Source: JAFEDN01 sp965651935
GTDB lineage: Bacteria; Pseudomonadota; Gammaproteobacteria; Coxiellales; Coxiellaceae
Direction of reading: 5' to 3'
Assembly: GCA_965651935.1 (NCBI GenBank)
Contig: CBFGTC010000002.1
Coordinates: 1 to 64,000, forward strand
Length of the DNA: 64,000 nucleotides
The translations under genes were made by a program, and so were the position numbers. The number at the start of each line of letters is the position of its first letter. Position 1 is the stretch's first letter. Under the pieces are notes generated by a model that saw only the letters and a list, made by a program, of their open reading frames with translations, searched no databases and was not told the origin of the DNA. Below, in pieces: positions 1-8,563 of the stretch.

Positions 1-150
1 TGTCACCTGGAACCCGCCCAACACCGACCTTTATTTATTCAGCGGGAACCGCTGACTTATTTATTTGACATAATTAAAATAGCTCATAAAAATGAGCTTA
101 TCAATCAAAGAAAGTTTGAGCAATTACAAAACGCCATTAATTTGTACTAG
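1..150 (+). CDS. C-terminal end of an unidentified protein (partial, 5' end outside window)
   Basis: An open frame runs from the first base to a TAG stop at 148-150 and gives 49 residues. The fragment starts with CHLEPAQHRP and ends with LQNAINLY. It is rich in charged and hydrophobic residues, consistent with the helical end of a cytoplasmic protein. No motif is recognisable and the start lies before the window, so no function is assigned. The following gene is convergent, with about 50 bases between the two stops. Confidence 0.5.
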   Translation, partial: CHLEPAQHRPLFIQREPLTYLFDIIKIAHKNELINQRKFEQLQNAINLY

Positions 151-201
151 TAAGTGTTTAGCAAACGAATGAATTTTCAAGCACAAATTTTACTAAAGCA
201 C

Positions 202-1191
202 TCACATAATCAAACAATTTGTGGATGTCGACGACTCGGTTTTTTTACGATAGACCTGAAGGGAAGCTTGTTTAGCTTCTTGAGGTTGTTGAGCTTGTAG
301 TTGGCTTAGATGATTTTCTATTTCATGGCGTGATTGAATCAGCGTACTTAAAGTATTTTCTAATTCTTGTGGTGTGAGCAAAAAGGATGATTGCTCACTA
401 TTTAATAAACTTATTAAACCATCAATCCGTTGTAATTTAACTTGAGGGTCAATGGTTTCTAACATTTCTGAGTACCATTTTTGATATAAATCTTGCAAAT
501 TATCAGTAATCTTTAATTCGCTTGCTTTAAGGAAAATGGTTTGATATTGATAGTATTTTTCCAAAATTTCAAATTTTTGGGAAGGAATTAAATTTGAAGT
601 TGATATTGTCGCAATGATCTTATCTCTTTCGTAAGAATTTTTTTGCCCATAACCGGTTTCCAAAGCTGCTAGTGCTAAATAAAGTATTTTCTTTTGGCAA
701 TTTCTTTGTTTTGAAGAATCTCGCATCTCCACAGTATTTTGAAGATGTTGTTGAATCTCCATGAGTTTGAACAGCTGTATGGCTGAGCGTTTATGCATGC
801 TGTAGGCTTGCAGAAAGTATTCTCCGTTTAACCAAAGCGGAATATCGTTAGTATTAACATCATATCTGTTACGGATTTTGTCAAATTTATCTAAAACAGT
901 AAAAAGGTGGACGGGAAATTTAATGTTTTTTAAAGTCCTTTCATACAAGGTGAGAATTTTAAAAATCGTCATATAATTTTTTTCTTCTGATTGAATTTCC
1001 ATTATTTTAAAAAGCCATCCAAAATTTTTTTCGGTTAAATTTTTCCAATAAGTCTCATCGATGAAAATGTGCAAATATAAATTCTTGCAAACATAAAGTG
1101 AAAAGGGGTTTAGAAAACTAGCAATATATCTTATAATTTCTTGTGGCATCTCAATTAAATTATTCTGCGTTTCTAAATTTCGATTCTTCAT
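202..1191 (-). CDS. F-box domain protein with C-terminal CaaX motif, putative host-directed effector
   Basis: This is a 329-residue protein. Residues about 13-55 match an F-box: a MPQEIIRYIASFLNPFSLYV core followed by an ETYWKNL segment, as in eukaryotic F-box proteins that bind Skp1. The middle (about 60-290) is helical and Gln/Glu-rich, with no ankyrin or LRR repeats that I can see. The last four residues are CLIM, a cysteine, two aliphatic residues and a permitted terminal residue, which is a canonical CaaX prenylation box; I checked these codons just before the TGA stop. Bacteria do not prenylate proteins, so the motif makes sense only inside a eukaryotic cell. Legionella AnkB is a known F-box effector with a CaaX tail. 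By analogy this protein may recruit a host ubiquitin ligase to membranes. Translocation is inferred; the substrate-binding region is unidentified. Confidence 0.8.
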   Translation of the reverse strand: MKNRNLETQNNLIEMPQEIIRYIASFLNPFSLYVCKNLYLHIFIDETYWKNLTEKNFGWLFKIMEIQSEEKNYMTIFKILTLYERTLKNIKFPVHLFTVLDKFDKIRNRYDVNTNDIPLWLNGEYFLQAYSMHKRSAIQLFKLMEIQQHLQNTVEMRDSSKQRNCQKKILYLALAALETGYGQKNSYERDKIIATISTSNLIPSQKFEILEKYYQYQTIFLKASELKITDNLQDLYQKWYSEMLETIDPQVKLQRIDGLISLLNSEQSSFLLTPQELENTLSTLIQSRHEIENHLSQLQAQQPQEAKQASLQVYRKKTESSTSTNCLIM

Positions 1192-1377
1192 TTTTGATTA
1201 CCTTTTATTGCGTTAGGCGCAATTTTATACCATATCGCTTCTATTGTCAAATTTCAATGTCTATTTAATTCATTTTAAAAAATGGTAGGAAGGTTCATGG
1301 TGGGTGCATAGTAATTTTTCGCATCTTGGTTTATGCTATGTTATATTAACTTCGTAATACAAAAATGATGAGGCAAT

Positions 1378-2126
1378 ATGAGTAGATATACTAAATTAAA
1401 TGAAAAATTACTTCCTGATAATAGCGAGTTTGATGATGAAGTTATAGACATTAAACCTAATACTCTATAACGCTGGACCTAAAATTAATTAAACAAGAAG
1501 ACGATTGTGAATCATATGTAGATCTTAAAGAATCTTTAAACAACCTAGTAGAAAAGAACCGTATTTCAGTTTCTATTAAAGAAGCGTGGTTGAGAAACAG
1601 AAACTTAATGTCGCTTAAATTATCTTCAAAAAAATTTCAAGAATACATCAAGGAAAGTAAGAAAATATCAGTGGATAAAGAAAAAATTAGATCACATTGT
1701 GAAACAAGAATGTATCAATTTAATTTCGGTATAACGACATCCTTAGCTACGCCGGGAATTGGGTTAATAATTTACGGCGCAGGTAATAAAAATGGAAACA
1801 GTTATTTGGATGAATCGAATGAAACTTCTTTTTATTGTCTCATAAGCGGCATTGTTTTGATGAGTATTAGTACATTCCATATGTGTTACCTATCATCTCG
1901 ATATTTTAAATTACTTGAATCGTATACCGCCAGGACTGTAGCAAAAAGTTATCGAAAAGCCTTAGACACTTATTGCAAAGAATTATATGAAAAAATTCAA
2001 CTACCGATAATCTGTCGACAAACATTGATAGGCTCATGCGGGTTCGAGAAAAATGTCAGTAATATTATTCTAAGTTATGCTGATGTTGATGCTGATGATA
2101 AACCGAGCACACTAAAAATAACCTAA
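1378..2126 (+). pseudogene. small membrane protein gene split by a frameshift
   Basis: An ATG at 1378 opens a 30-codon frame (starting MSRYTKLNEK) that stops at 1468-1470. The next frame is open from 1461 to the stop at 2126 and contains no ATG until well inside. Its 5' part has a coherent, acidic/basic protein-like composition, and only a TTG at 1590 could start it. A one-base indel around 1461-1470 would join the two parts into a protein of about 250 residues. The C-terminal part has two likely membrane segments (about 1733-1795 and 1831-1900) and charged flanks. No family is recognised. Either the gene is broken or the shorter 178-residue protein from 1590 is made; the continuous open frame upstream of 1590 favours a broken gene. 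It stands between the F-box gene and the beta-oxidation operon. Confidence 0.55.
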
Positions 2127-2271
2127 GTTTAGCCATGCATTTTTAATGGATGAGGCGAATTGGGAAATAAAATGCTATCTTTAATTGTTGCAATTATCAT
2201 AAAATTAGCAAGGTTTTAGACTGAGTTTCTAATGGACTGTGCTGGCATTGTGTGAAGATTAGCCGCAATTC

Positions 2272-2299
2272 TCACGTAGCGGAAATTGACTCTACGTGA
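2272..2299. promoter_or_regulatory. inverted repeat upstream of the beta-oxidation operon
   Basis: The arms TCACGTAG (2272-2279) and CTACGTGA (2292-2299) are perfect inverted repeats separated by 12 bases, about 95 bases before the thiolase start. They could be an operator for a dimeric regulator or an RNA hairpin. Nothing seen here identifies the regulator. Confidence 0.3.
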
Positions 2300-2313
2300 T
2301 GGAAATTTGAAAG

Positions 2314-2329
2314 GGAGAATCAATTCTCC
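2314..2329. other. short hairpin in the thiolase leader
   Basis: GGAGAAT and ATTCTCC form a perfect 7-base stem with a two-base loop, 65 bases before the thiolase start. No T-run follows, so it is a weak terminator candidate. It could instead be part of the mRNA leader. Confidence 0.3.
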
Positions 2330-2393
2330 TTGTCATTCCAAACAATTGGCTTGTTAATGCGCAGGATATAAATAAATTGCTGGGAGATCAGGG

Positions 2394-3683
2394 ATGAAAC
2401 CAAAGGTTTATGTAGTGGATGGAGCGCGAACTCCCTACTTAAAAGTCCGGTCAGAGCCGGGGCCGTTTAACGCCGCAGATTTGGCCGTTGCTGCTGGCAA
2501 AACATTGTTATTGCGCCAGATTTTCTCACCAACCGATTTGGATGAAGTCATTCTGGGTTGTGTTATGCCTCGGGAAACAGAGGCGAATATCGCCCGTGTG
2601 GTTGCTTTAAGATTGGGTTGCAAAGATTCAATGCCCGCTTGGACGGTGCAACGCAATTGTGCATCGGGAATGCAAGCCCTGGATTCTGCCATGAAGGATA
2701 TTATGTTAGGCCGCAGCGATTTGGTTTTAGCTGGCGGCACTGAAGCGATGAGTCATGCCCCGCTGATTTGGAATAATCAATTCACTTCATGGTTGGGACG
2801 GTTTAGCAGCCGTCAATCATGGTGGCATAAATTTAAAACCCTATTCGAAATAGAACCCAGTTATTTAAAACCCATTTTTGCTCTAGAGTGCGGCCTCACC
2901 GACCCCATTACGGGTCTTAATATGGGACAAACGGCTGAAATCTTAGCCCATCAATTTCATATTTCCCGTAACCAAATGGATGAATTCGCATTGCGTAGTC
3001 ATCATTGTTTAGCGTCAGCTCAAAATGACGGACATTTAAGTGAAATTACGCCCATCTATGACAAAAATGGGCATTATTTCGCTACCGACACCGGACTGAG
3101 ATTAGGCAGCTCATTAGAAAAACTGGCCAAATTACCGCCCTATTTTGATAAACCGTTTGGAGCGGTGACAGCCGGCAATAGCTCACAGATCACGGATGGC
3201 GCAGCCTGGCTGATGCTAGCCAGCGAAACCGCCGTTAAAAAATGGCAATTACCGGTGTTAGGCACCATTGTGGATGTGCAATGGGCGGCATTAAAACCGC
3301 AATGCATGGGTTTGGGGCCAGTATATGCCGCAACACCATTATTACAACGTCACCAACTGGGTCTCAATGACATTGATTATTGGGAGATAAACGAAGCATT
3401 TGCAGCCCAGGTGCTCGCCTGTATAGCGGCCTGGCAAGACCCGGAATTTTGCCGTCAAAATTTAGGCTTATCGCAAGCCTTAGGCATTTTAGATCAAAAT
3501 AAATTAAACGTGGATGGTGGCGCTATCGCATTGGGTCATCCAGTGGGAGCAAGCGGAGCACGCTTGGTTTTGCATTTATTACAAGTGCTAAAACGCAATA
3601 ATGCGAAACGCGGAGTTGCCGCGATTTGCATTGGTGGCGGGCAAGGGGGGGCGATGCTAGTGGAACAGGGACAGCAATTATGA
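2394..3683 (+). CDS. fadI: acetyl-CoA C-acyltransferase (thiolase), FadI-like
   Basis: A 429-residue thiolase catalysing the last step of beta-oxidation, cleavage of 3-ketoacyl-CoA by CoA. The nucleophilic cysteine lies in RNCASGMQALDSA at about residue 89. The C-terminal domain has GGAIALGHPVGASGARL, with the catalytic histidine, and CIGGGQGG, with the second active cysteine near residue 412. Length and the 3' partner match FadI (about 436 residues in E. coli) better than FadA (about 387). The ATG follows a GGGA-type ribosome site. Its stop overlaps the next start as ATGA, so the two proteins should be made in a fixed ratio, as expected for subunits of a trifunctional complex. FadI versus another long thiolase is decided mainly by context. 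Confidence 0.9.
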   Translation: MKPKVYVVDGARTPYLKVRSEPGPFNAADLAVAAGKTLLLRQIFSPTDLDEVILGCVMPRETEANIARVVALRLGCKDSMPAWTVQRNCASGMQALDSAMKDIMLGRSDLVLAGGTEAMSHAPLIWNNQFTSWLGRFSSRQSWWHKFKTLFEIEPSYLKPIFALECGLTDPITGLNMGQTAEILAHQFHISRNQMDEFALRSHHCLASAQNDGHLSEITPIYDKNGHYFATDTGLRLGSSLEKLAKLPPYFDKPFGAVTAGNSSQITDGAAWLMLASETAVKKWQLPVLGTIVDVQWAALKPQCMGLGPVYAATPLLQRHQLGLNDIDYWEINEAFAAQVLACIAAWQDPEFCRQNLGLSQALGILDQNKLNVDGGAIALGHPVGASGARLVLHLLQVLKRNNAKRGVAAICIGGGQGGAMLVEQGQQL

Positions 3684-5713
3684 CAACACAAGCGAATTAT
3701 CAACATTGGCGTCTTCACCAGGACGCTGAAAGAATTTTATGGCTCAGCTTGGACCGCCAAGGCGCATCAGTTAATACAATTAATCAAGAAGTATTATCTG
3801 AATTGGAATTGATTTTAAATTCATTAAAAGTCGAAGAGACGCGGGGGATAATTATATTATCCGCTAAACCCAAAGGATTCATTGCTGGAGCAGATATTAA
3901 ACAATTTATCAATTTGAATGATGCTGAAGAAGCCTATAAATTGGTTCGTCAAGCACAAACCGTATTTAACCAGCTCAGTGCGCTCAGCATCCCCAGCGTT
4001 GCTTTAATACGCGGTTTTTGTTTGGGAGGCGGCATGGAGTTGGCGCTGGCTTGCCGTTATCGCGTCGCAGAAGATTCTTTAACGACCCAATTGGGATTGC
4101 CGGAAGTGAAACTGGGTTTGCATCCGGGTTGGGGTGGGACAATTCGCACACCCAAACTTATTGGTAGCATTGCGGCGATGAAACTGATGTTGACCGGTCG
4201 TCCTGTCTCTGCTGTTAAAGCCAAGCAAATAGGCTTGGTTGATGCGGCAGTTCCTGAGCGTTATTTAGAACAAGCGGCTCGATTTTATGTGACTCAAGCG
4301 CCACGATTAAAACGGCCTCAAGGACTGGCTAAATGGAGTAATGCGGCTTGGATACGCGCTGGACTAGCGACTATCTTTAAAAGAAATCTGATGAAAAAAA
4401 TTCGGCAAGATCATTATCCCGCGCCTTTCGCCATCATTGATAATTGGGAACATTATGGCATAAAAGGCCCAGGGCCGGAAATGAAAGAGGCGCGTTCCAT
4501 CGCTAATCTGATGATGGGCCAAACCAGCCGCCAATTAGTACGCGCTTTTTTTCTACAAGAGCAGCTTAAAGCATTCGCCAAAAATTCTGCATTTAAAGCT
4601 CAGCATATTCACGTTATTGGCTCAGGAATGATGGGAGGAGATATTGCCGCCTGGTGCGCTTTCAAAGGATTAAATGTGACTTTGCAAGATCAGAATGCGG
4701 AAAAAATCGCCTCCGCCATGGGGCGTGCCTGGAATTTATTTACCCATAAGTTTGAATCTGAACGCCTGGCTCAGGCCGCATTTGATCGTATGACGCCTGA
4801 TCTTCACGGCTATGGGATTTCGCGAGCCGATATTATTATCGAGGCGGTGTTTGAAGATCTAGCGCTCAAGCGGGAAATTTTTAAAGATGTGGAATCCCAA
4901 GCCCAGCCCCAAGCCATATTGGCCACCAATACTTCAAGCATCGGCTTACAAGAAATTGTGACAGCGATGACAGAGCCGCAGCGATTAATCGGGCTTCATT
5001 TTTTTAACCCAGTGGCAAAAATGCCTTTGGTGGAAATTATTTACTCTGAAGCTCATTCGGCCGCCACGTTAACCGATGCAGCAAGCTTTGTGAATCAATT
5101 AGGGCATTATCCTTTGCCGGTGCGAAGCAGCCCCGGTTTTTTAATTAATCGGATTTTAATGCCTTATTTATTAGAGGCGATGATGATGGTTGAAGAAGGG
5201 GTTCCCATTAGCGCGATTGATATGACGGCTAAAAATTTTGGGATGCCGATGGGGCCTATTGAATTAGCGGATAAAGTCGGGTTAGATATCTGTCTTTTGG
5301 TTGCACAACATTTGGCGCCAGTCTATGGCTTTCAAATTCCCAAAAAATTAGAAGAAAAAGTGATGAATAAAAGTTGGGGCGCAAAAACCGGCAAGGGGTT
5401 TTACCGTTATGATCGTGACGGACAACCAATTATCCCCCATATCTCGTTCCCTGCTCCGGATTTAATGGACCGTTTAATTTTACGTTTATGCAACGAGTCT
5501 GTCGCTTGTTGGGGGGAAAAGCTGGTAGCCAATGCTGATCTGATTGATGCTGGAATGATTTACGGAACAGGATTTGCTCCTTTCCGGGGTGGTCCAATGC
5601 AATATATTCGCGAGTATGGGGCCAAGGAGTTTCAGAGCAAATTAGTGCGATTTTGTGAAAAATATGGGACTCGATTTAAACCTTACCCGCAATGGGAGGA
5701 TTTGACATCATGA
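3680..5713 (+). CDS. fadJ: 3-hydroxyacyl-CoA dehydrogenase/enoyl-CoA hydratase, FadJ-like
   Basis: A bifunctional beta-oxidation alpha subunit of 677 residues. I start it at the ATG overlapping the thiolase stop; the frame is open further upstream but there it only overlaps the thiolase gene. The N-terminal third is a crotonase domain with GFIAGADIKQF (oxyanion hole), GFCLGGGMELALACRYRVA and GLPEVKLGLHPGWGGT (catalytic Glu). The middle has a Rossmann NAD site, HVIGSGMMGGDIAAW, at about residue 313, followed by ATNTSSIG and HFFNPVAKMPLVEII of hydroxyacyl-CoA dehydrogenase. The C-terminal dimerisation domains follow. It performs hydration and oxidation before thiolysis by the upstream gene product. 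It is a little shorter than E. coli FadJ (714 residues). The next gene is also coupled through ATGA. Confidence 0.92.
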   Translation: MTTQANYQHWRLHQDAERILWLSLDRQGASVNTINQEVLSELELILNSLKVEETRGIIILSAKPKGFIAGADIKQFINLNDAEEAYKLVRQAQTVFNQLSALSIPSVALIRGFCLGGGMELALACRYRVAEDSLTTQLGLPEVKLGLHPGWGGTIRTPKLIGSIAAMKLMLTGRPVSAVKAKQIGLVDAAVPERYLEQAARFYVTQAPRLKRPQGLAKWSNAAWIRAGLATIFKRNLMKKIRQDHYPAPFAIIDNWEHYGIKGPGPEMKEARSIANLMMGQTSRQLVRAFFLQEQLKAFAKNSAFKAQHIHVIGSGMMGGDIAAWCAFKGLNVTLQDQNAEKIASAMGRAWNLFTHKFESERLAQAAFDRMTPDLHGYGISRADIIIEAVFEDLALKREIFKDVESQAQPQAILATNTSSIGLQEIVTAMTEPQRLIGLHFFNPVAKMPLVEIIYSEAHSAATLTDAASFVNQLGHYPLPVRSSPGFLINRILMPYLLEAMMMVEEGVPISAIDMTAKNFGMPMGPIELADKVGLDICLLVAQHLAPVYGFQIPKKLEEKVMNKSWGAKTGKGFYRYDRDGQPIIPHISFPAPDLMDRLILRLCNESVACWGEKLVANADLIDAGMIYGTGFAPFRGGPMQYIREYGAKEFQSKLVRFCEKYGTRFKPYPQWEDLTS

Positions 5714-6456
5714 TTTATCCGCAACAGTCTTTGCCTTTTAGTTTATTGTTTACGTTGAGCTTAAGCCATGCATGGCAGGCTTTTTTAAAAATTTTTTGGC
5801 TAATCCTGCTTTTTGTGTTAATCATTAGCGGTTTTCATTATATTTCCAACACTCATCATAGCTTACATTATTTTTTTTCGGGTTTAACGTGTTTGATAGG
5901 GATCTTTCTTTATGTTGTTGCTTTATTGCGAGTGGATGCCTACCTAAGACAACAAAATTTACTCTATACGCAAGCGCTGGAATTGTCTGGTAAAAGAATT
6001 TTAAAAATATATGCTGTGGTTATTTTATACTTGGTATTGTTTTTGGTTTGGTTTTTATTAAATCGTTGGGTGATTTTTTCTTTATTAAAATTGAACAATG
6101 CGGTAGGGGGGATTTTGGTGACGATAACCATTGGTATTCCCTTGATTTTTTTAATTATTTATTTTTATTTAAGCATACCTATTTTGGCTTTGCACCGTAA
6201 ATCTATCTGGAAGGCGCTTTATGATAGTGCGAGATATGCGCATCAACATTTTGTGGCTATGCTGGTATTGTATGCTGAAGCCATTCTGGTTTTGTTTCTG
6301 GTATCCAGTGATACCCGTCATGGGGAATGGTTATTGAAACATCATCTGTTAGAATTAACCGATTTAGTGGTATTTTGCGCGATAATCCCCTTGTTTATCG
6401 TGCAAACATTATTCATTTTGAATAATGTAGAAAGAGGTGTAAGGGGAAGTAGGTGA
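5710..6456 (+). CDS. polytopic membrane protein of unknown function
   Basis: A 248-residue protein. The ATG at 5710 overlaps the fadJ stop and is preceded at a good distance by GGGAGG (5694-5699); an upstream in-frame ATG at 5692 would put this ribosome site inside the coding region, so I rejected it. About six hydrophobic stretches are visible, among them LFWLILLFVLIISG-like, LTCLIGIFLYVVALL, VVILYLVLFLVWFLL and GILVTITIGIPLIFLII. Nothing catalytic can be recognised. The coupling with fadI-fadJ suggests co-expression with fatty-acid oxidation, but no role can be read from the sequence. Basic and aromatic residues at the end (NNVERGVRGSR) suggest a cytoplasmic C-terminus. Confidence 0.75.
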   Translation: MIYPQQSLPFSLLFTLSLSHAWQAFLKIFWLILLFVLIISGFHYISNTHHSLHYFFSGLTCLIGIFLYVVALLRVDAYLRQQNLLYTQALELSGKRILKIYAVVILYLVLFLVWFLLNRWVIFSLLKLNNAVGGILVTITIGIPLIFLIIYFYLSIPILALHRKSIWKALYDSARYAHQHFVAMLVLYAEAILVLFLVSSDTRHGEWLLKHHLLELTDLVVFCAIIPLFIVQTLFILNNVERGVRGSR

Positions 6457-6485
6457 AACCATTTTCCCCTTGAGGCTCTGACGAT

Positions 6486-6671
6486 TTATTTGTCTTTTTG
6501 GGAGGTTTCGATGCTGGCGTTCTCTTCTAAAGCACGTAAATCGTGTAAGGAAACTAACGCGGCAACGGGTTTTCCGCGGCGGGTTAAAATCACTCTTTTC
6601 CCGCCATAAGAAGCTTGATTGATTAGTTCGGCAAAATTTTCTCTTGCGGCCACAGTCGTTATCGTTTTCAT
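6486..6671 (-). CDS. Phd/YefM-family antitoxin, without adjacent toxin
   Basis: A 61-residue protein, MKTITTVAARENFAELINQA at the N-terminus followed by GGKRVILTRRGKPVAALVSL. This is the typical Phd/YefM pattern: an N-terminal DNA-binding and dimerisation domain that also autorepresses the operon. A GGAGAAAG ribosome site precedes the chosen ATG; an in-frame ATG 21 bases upstream would place that site inside the gene. The last about 15 residues (ENASIETSQKDK) are short and polar. In complete modules a toxin gene (Doc, YoeB or VapC type) follows directly. Here only 29 bases separate its stop from the convergent membrane-protein gene, so it is an orphan antitoxin, either a remnant or acting on a distant toxin. 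Confidence 0.85.
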   Translation of the reverse strand: MKTITTVAARENFAELINQASYGGKRVILTRRGKPVAALVSLHDLRALEENASIETSQKDK

Positions 6672-6811
6672 ACTTTCTCCAGGTTTTACCATTTTATTTT
6701 TTTATTATTTCAAGGACTTAATGCACCGAACGCTTAAAACAGTCGAAATGCACAACTAATTGACTTGAAATTATACATTAAAAGATATTTCAAGTCAAGG
6801 ACTTGTTTGAA

Positions 6812-7960
6812 TTATTCAATCATTATGGATGATTTTTGGTCTAGGTATGGCGTAATTGTGAGGATTTTTAAAATTTCCCAACAGGCCATTTCTACCGCAA
6901 ATAATAAAGTTCTTTCTTTGCGAAAGGGGATGCTGAGCGTGATAGGATAGCGACGCTCTTCATAAGTGATCGTTATGTTGAGCTGGGTGGCCTGAGGTAA
7001 ATTTTGCCAATAGGAGAGTAAATCCGTTAATTCAACGTGGATATTTTCCTGAAAGTGAGGTTCGGGCCTGAATTGCAAGAAAGGGTAGGTGAGCGGACTC
7101 AACAGAATTGTCTCTAATGCCCCGCCAGTGGCTTGGTCATTGAAAATAAACGAATATTTACCTTTTGCAATTAATTCGATCAATTGAGTGGAGGCTTTTT
7201 GTTTTTGATTGCTGACTGAATATTTTTCAATAATATTATTTACCAGTGGTTGCAGAATTTCCAATCGTTGCGCGTCCCTCGATTGTAATTTAACTTCTAA
7301 ATACGGTTGATTGATGCGATAGCCTATATCGCAGCCTGAGCCGTAGGCTAAGGGGTCCAGCTCGGCGGCGATACTACCTTCACTGACAGCCAATAATAAC
7401 CATTCATATCGATATAAAGGTCTAGAGAAATGATGTTTTTGTAAATAGGGCAACACATATTGATCGAATATGGGGAAGCATTCAAAGGGTGGCCCTGGTA
7501 ACATAAAAACTGGCTTTTGCTCATAAAGAGCCATACAAGCTGCCGCCGTACCGTTTTCATTTGGAAAAATAATAGCTTGATCTGGAAATAAACATTGTTG
7601 TCGATTGGTGTCTGGAATGGGCAATGAAGCTCGTTGCAGCCGAGCAATGATTCTTTGCCAAGTAGTTTCATCGAAAATCAATTCACTTTGGAGCACCTTA
7701 CTCAGAGCGAAACGGGTGCGATCATCTGAAGTAGGGCCCAAGCCGCCGGTGATAATCAGTCCGGTATGGTCTTTTAATAAATATTGGATAGCAGATTCGA
7801 TTTGGTTTTGATCGTCTCCGGCGGTGAGATGCAAACCGGGTTGGATAAAATGATCAAATAATTTTTGCGCCAATGAATAGCTATTGGTATTCAACACATC
7901 CCCATTGACTAATTCATCGCCAGTCGACAATAAAGCGATGCGCGGTGTTATTTGGGCCAT
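6812..7960 (-). CDS. cinA: CinA-family protein (MoCF-like N-terminal domain, degenerate C-terminal domain)
   Basis: A 382-residue protein. The N-terminal domain (about 1-170) is the molybdopterin-binding-like domain of CinA: ALLSTGDELVNGDVLNTNS, then TGLIITGGLGPTSDDRTR and later MLPGPPFECFPIF. In CinA proteins this domain is an ADP-ribose pyrophosphatase and a second domain is NMN deamidase (PncC). Here the C-terminal part retains a trace of the deamidase pattern (FIFNDQATGGALETIL, where active enzymes have an AESCTGG-like motif) but lacks the serine/cysteine pattern, and the remainder diverges. Deamidase activity is therefore doubtful. The 5' end overlaps the ferredoxin gene by 13 bases, so the two are probably one transcript. 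Confidence 0.85.
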   Translation of the reverse strand: MAQITPRIALLSTGDELVNGDVLNTNSYSLAQKLFDHFIQPGLHLTAGDDQNQIESAIQYLLKDHTGLIITGGLGPTSDDRTRFALSKVLQSELIFDETTWQRIIARLQRASLPIPDTNRQQCLFPDQAIIFPNENGTAAACMALYEQKPVFMLPGPPFECFPIFDQYVLPYLQKHHFSRPLYRYEWLLLAVSEGSIAAELDPLAYGSGCDIGYRINQPYLEVKLQSRDAQRLEILQPLVNNIIEKYSVSNQKQKASTQLIELIAKGKYSFIFNDQATGGALETILLSPLTYPFLQFRPEPHFQENIHVELTDLLSYWQNLPQATQLNITITYEERRYPITLSIPFRKERTLLFAVEMACWEILKILTITPYLDQKSSIMIE

Positions 7961-8283
7961 TGGTGCTCTAATTGGGAAAGTTTACCTGAAGCTTCTTTCC
8001 ACTCCTCAGCGTCGGCTGGCGCTTCTTTTTTTGCGGTAATGACCGGCCAATCCTTCGCCAATTCAGCATTGAGGGCAATAAATTGTTTTTGATCTGTCGG
8101 CACGTCGTCCTCGGCAAAAATAGCATTGATTGGGCATTCGGGCACACAGAGATGACAATCAATGCACTCATTTGGGTCAATTACCAAAAAATTGGGGCCT
8201 TCCCGAAAACAGTCTACCGGGCACACTTCAACGCAATCTGTGTATTTACATCGGATACAGGCTTCTGTTACTACATATGTCAT
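7948..8283 (-). CDS. fdxA: 7Fe ferredoxin (3Fe-4S/4Fe-4S), FdxA type
   Basis: A 111-residue ferredoxin. The N-terminus shows CIRCKYTDCVEVCPVDCF, the cysteine spacing of a 3Fe-4S site combined with a cysteine for the second cluster. It is followed by CIDCHLCVPECPINAIF, which binds the 4Fe-4S cluster. The remaining 50 residues form the acidic/basic tail (VPTDQKQFIALNAELAKDWP) typical of Azotobacter FdI/FdxA. It is a cytoplasmic low-potential electron carrier. Partners cannot be read from the sequence. It is divergent from ibaG with only 46 bases between starts, so the two promoters must overlap or lie very close together. The downstream CinA gene overlaps its 3' end. Confidence 0.93.
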   Translation of the reverse strand: MTYVVTEACIRCKYTDCVEVCPVDCFREGPNFLVIDPNECIDCHLCVPECPINAIFAEDDVPTDQKQFIALNAELAKDWPVITAKKEAPADAEEWKEASGKLSQLEHQWPK

Positions 8284-8329
8284 AAAAATAGCCTTTTAAA
8301 AAAAAGAAATTTCGGCTATTATAATCATA

Positions 8330-8563
8330 ATGGTAAAACCTGAACAAATCAAAGCTTGGATTGAGGCTGAATTGCCGGATTGTGTTGCGCACGTTTCCGG
8401 GGATGGGCATCATTTTGAAGCGCAAGTGATCAGTTCTATCTTTTCTTCAAAAAATACAATCCAGCGCCATCGTTTGGTTTATGCCGCATTAGGACAACGA
8501 ATGCAAAGCGAAATACACGCTTTATCTTTAAAAACTTTTACTCCCGAAGAGGCCTTGTCATGA
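8330..8563 (+). CDS. ibaG: BolA-family protein, IbaG type
   Basis: A 77-residue BolA-like protein (MVKPEQIKAWIEAELPDC at the start, then VSGDGHHFEAQVIS, and RHRLVYAALG in the helix that carries the conserved histidine region). It has the class II KH-like fold of the family and the short length of IbaG/YrbA rather than BolA (about 105). BolA-family proteins share a 2Fe-2S cluster with CGFS monothiol glutaredoxins, and the next gene, overlapping by four bases, encodes exactly that partner. The pair is best read as an Fe-S cluster delivery or sensing module. In E. coli ibaG lies beside murA, which is not the case here. Confidence 0.9.
   Translation: MVKPEQIKAWIEAELPDCVAHVSGDGHHFEAQVISSIFSSKNTIQRHRLVYAALGQRMQSEIHALSLKTFTPEEALS

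Noticed and set aside
2435..2740. Reverse-strand frame inside the thiolase gene
   Set aside because: The plus-strand thiolase is unmistakable; the reverse reading has no motif.
3626..3679. Longer N-terminus for the FadJ-like protein
   Set aside because: It only reads the end of the thiolase gene in another frame. The ATGA-coupled ATG at 3680 matches the family's N-terminus.
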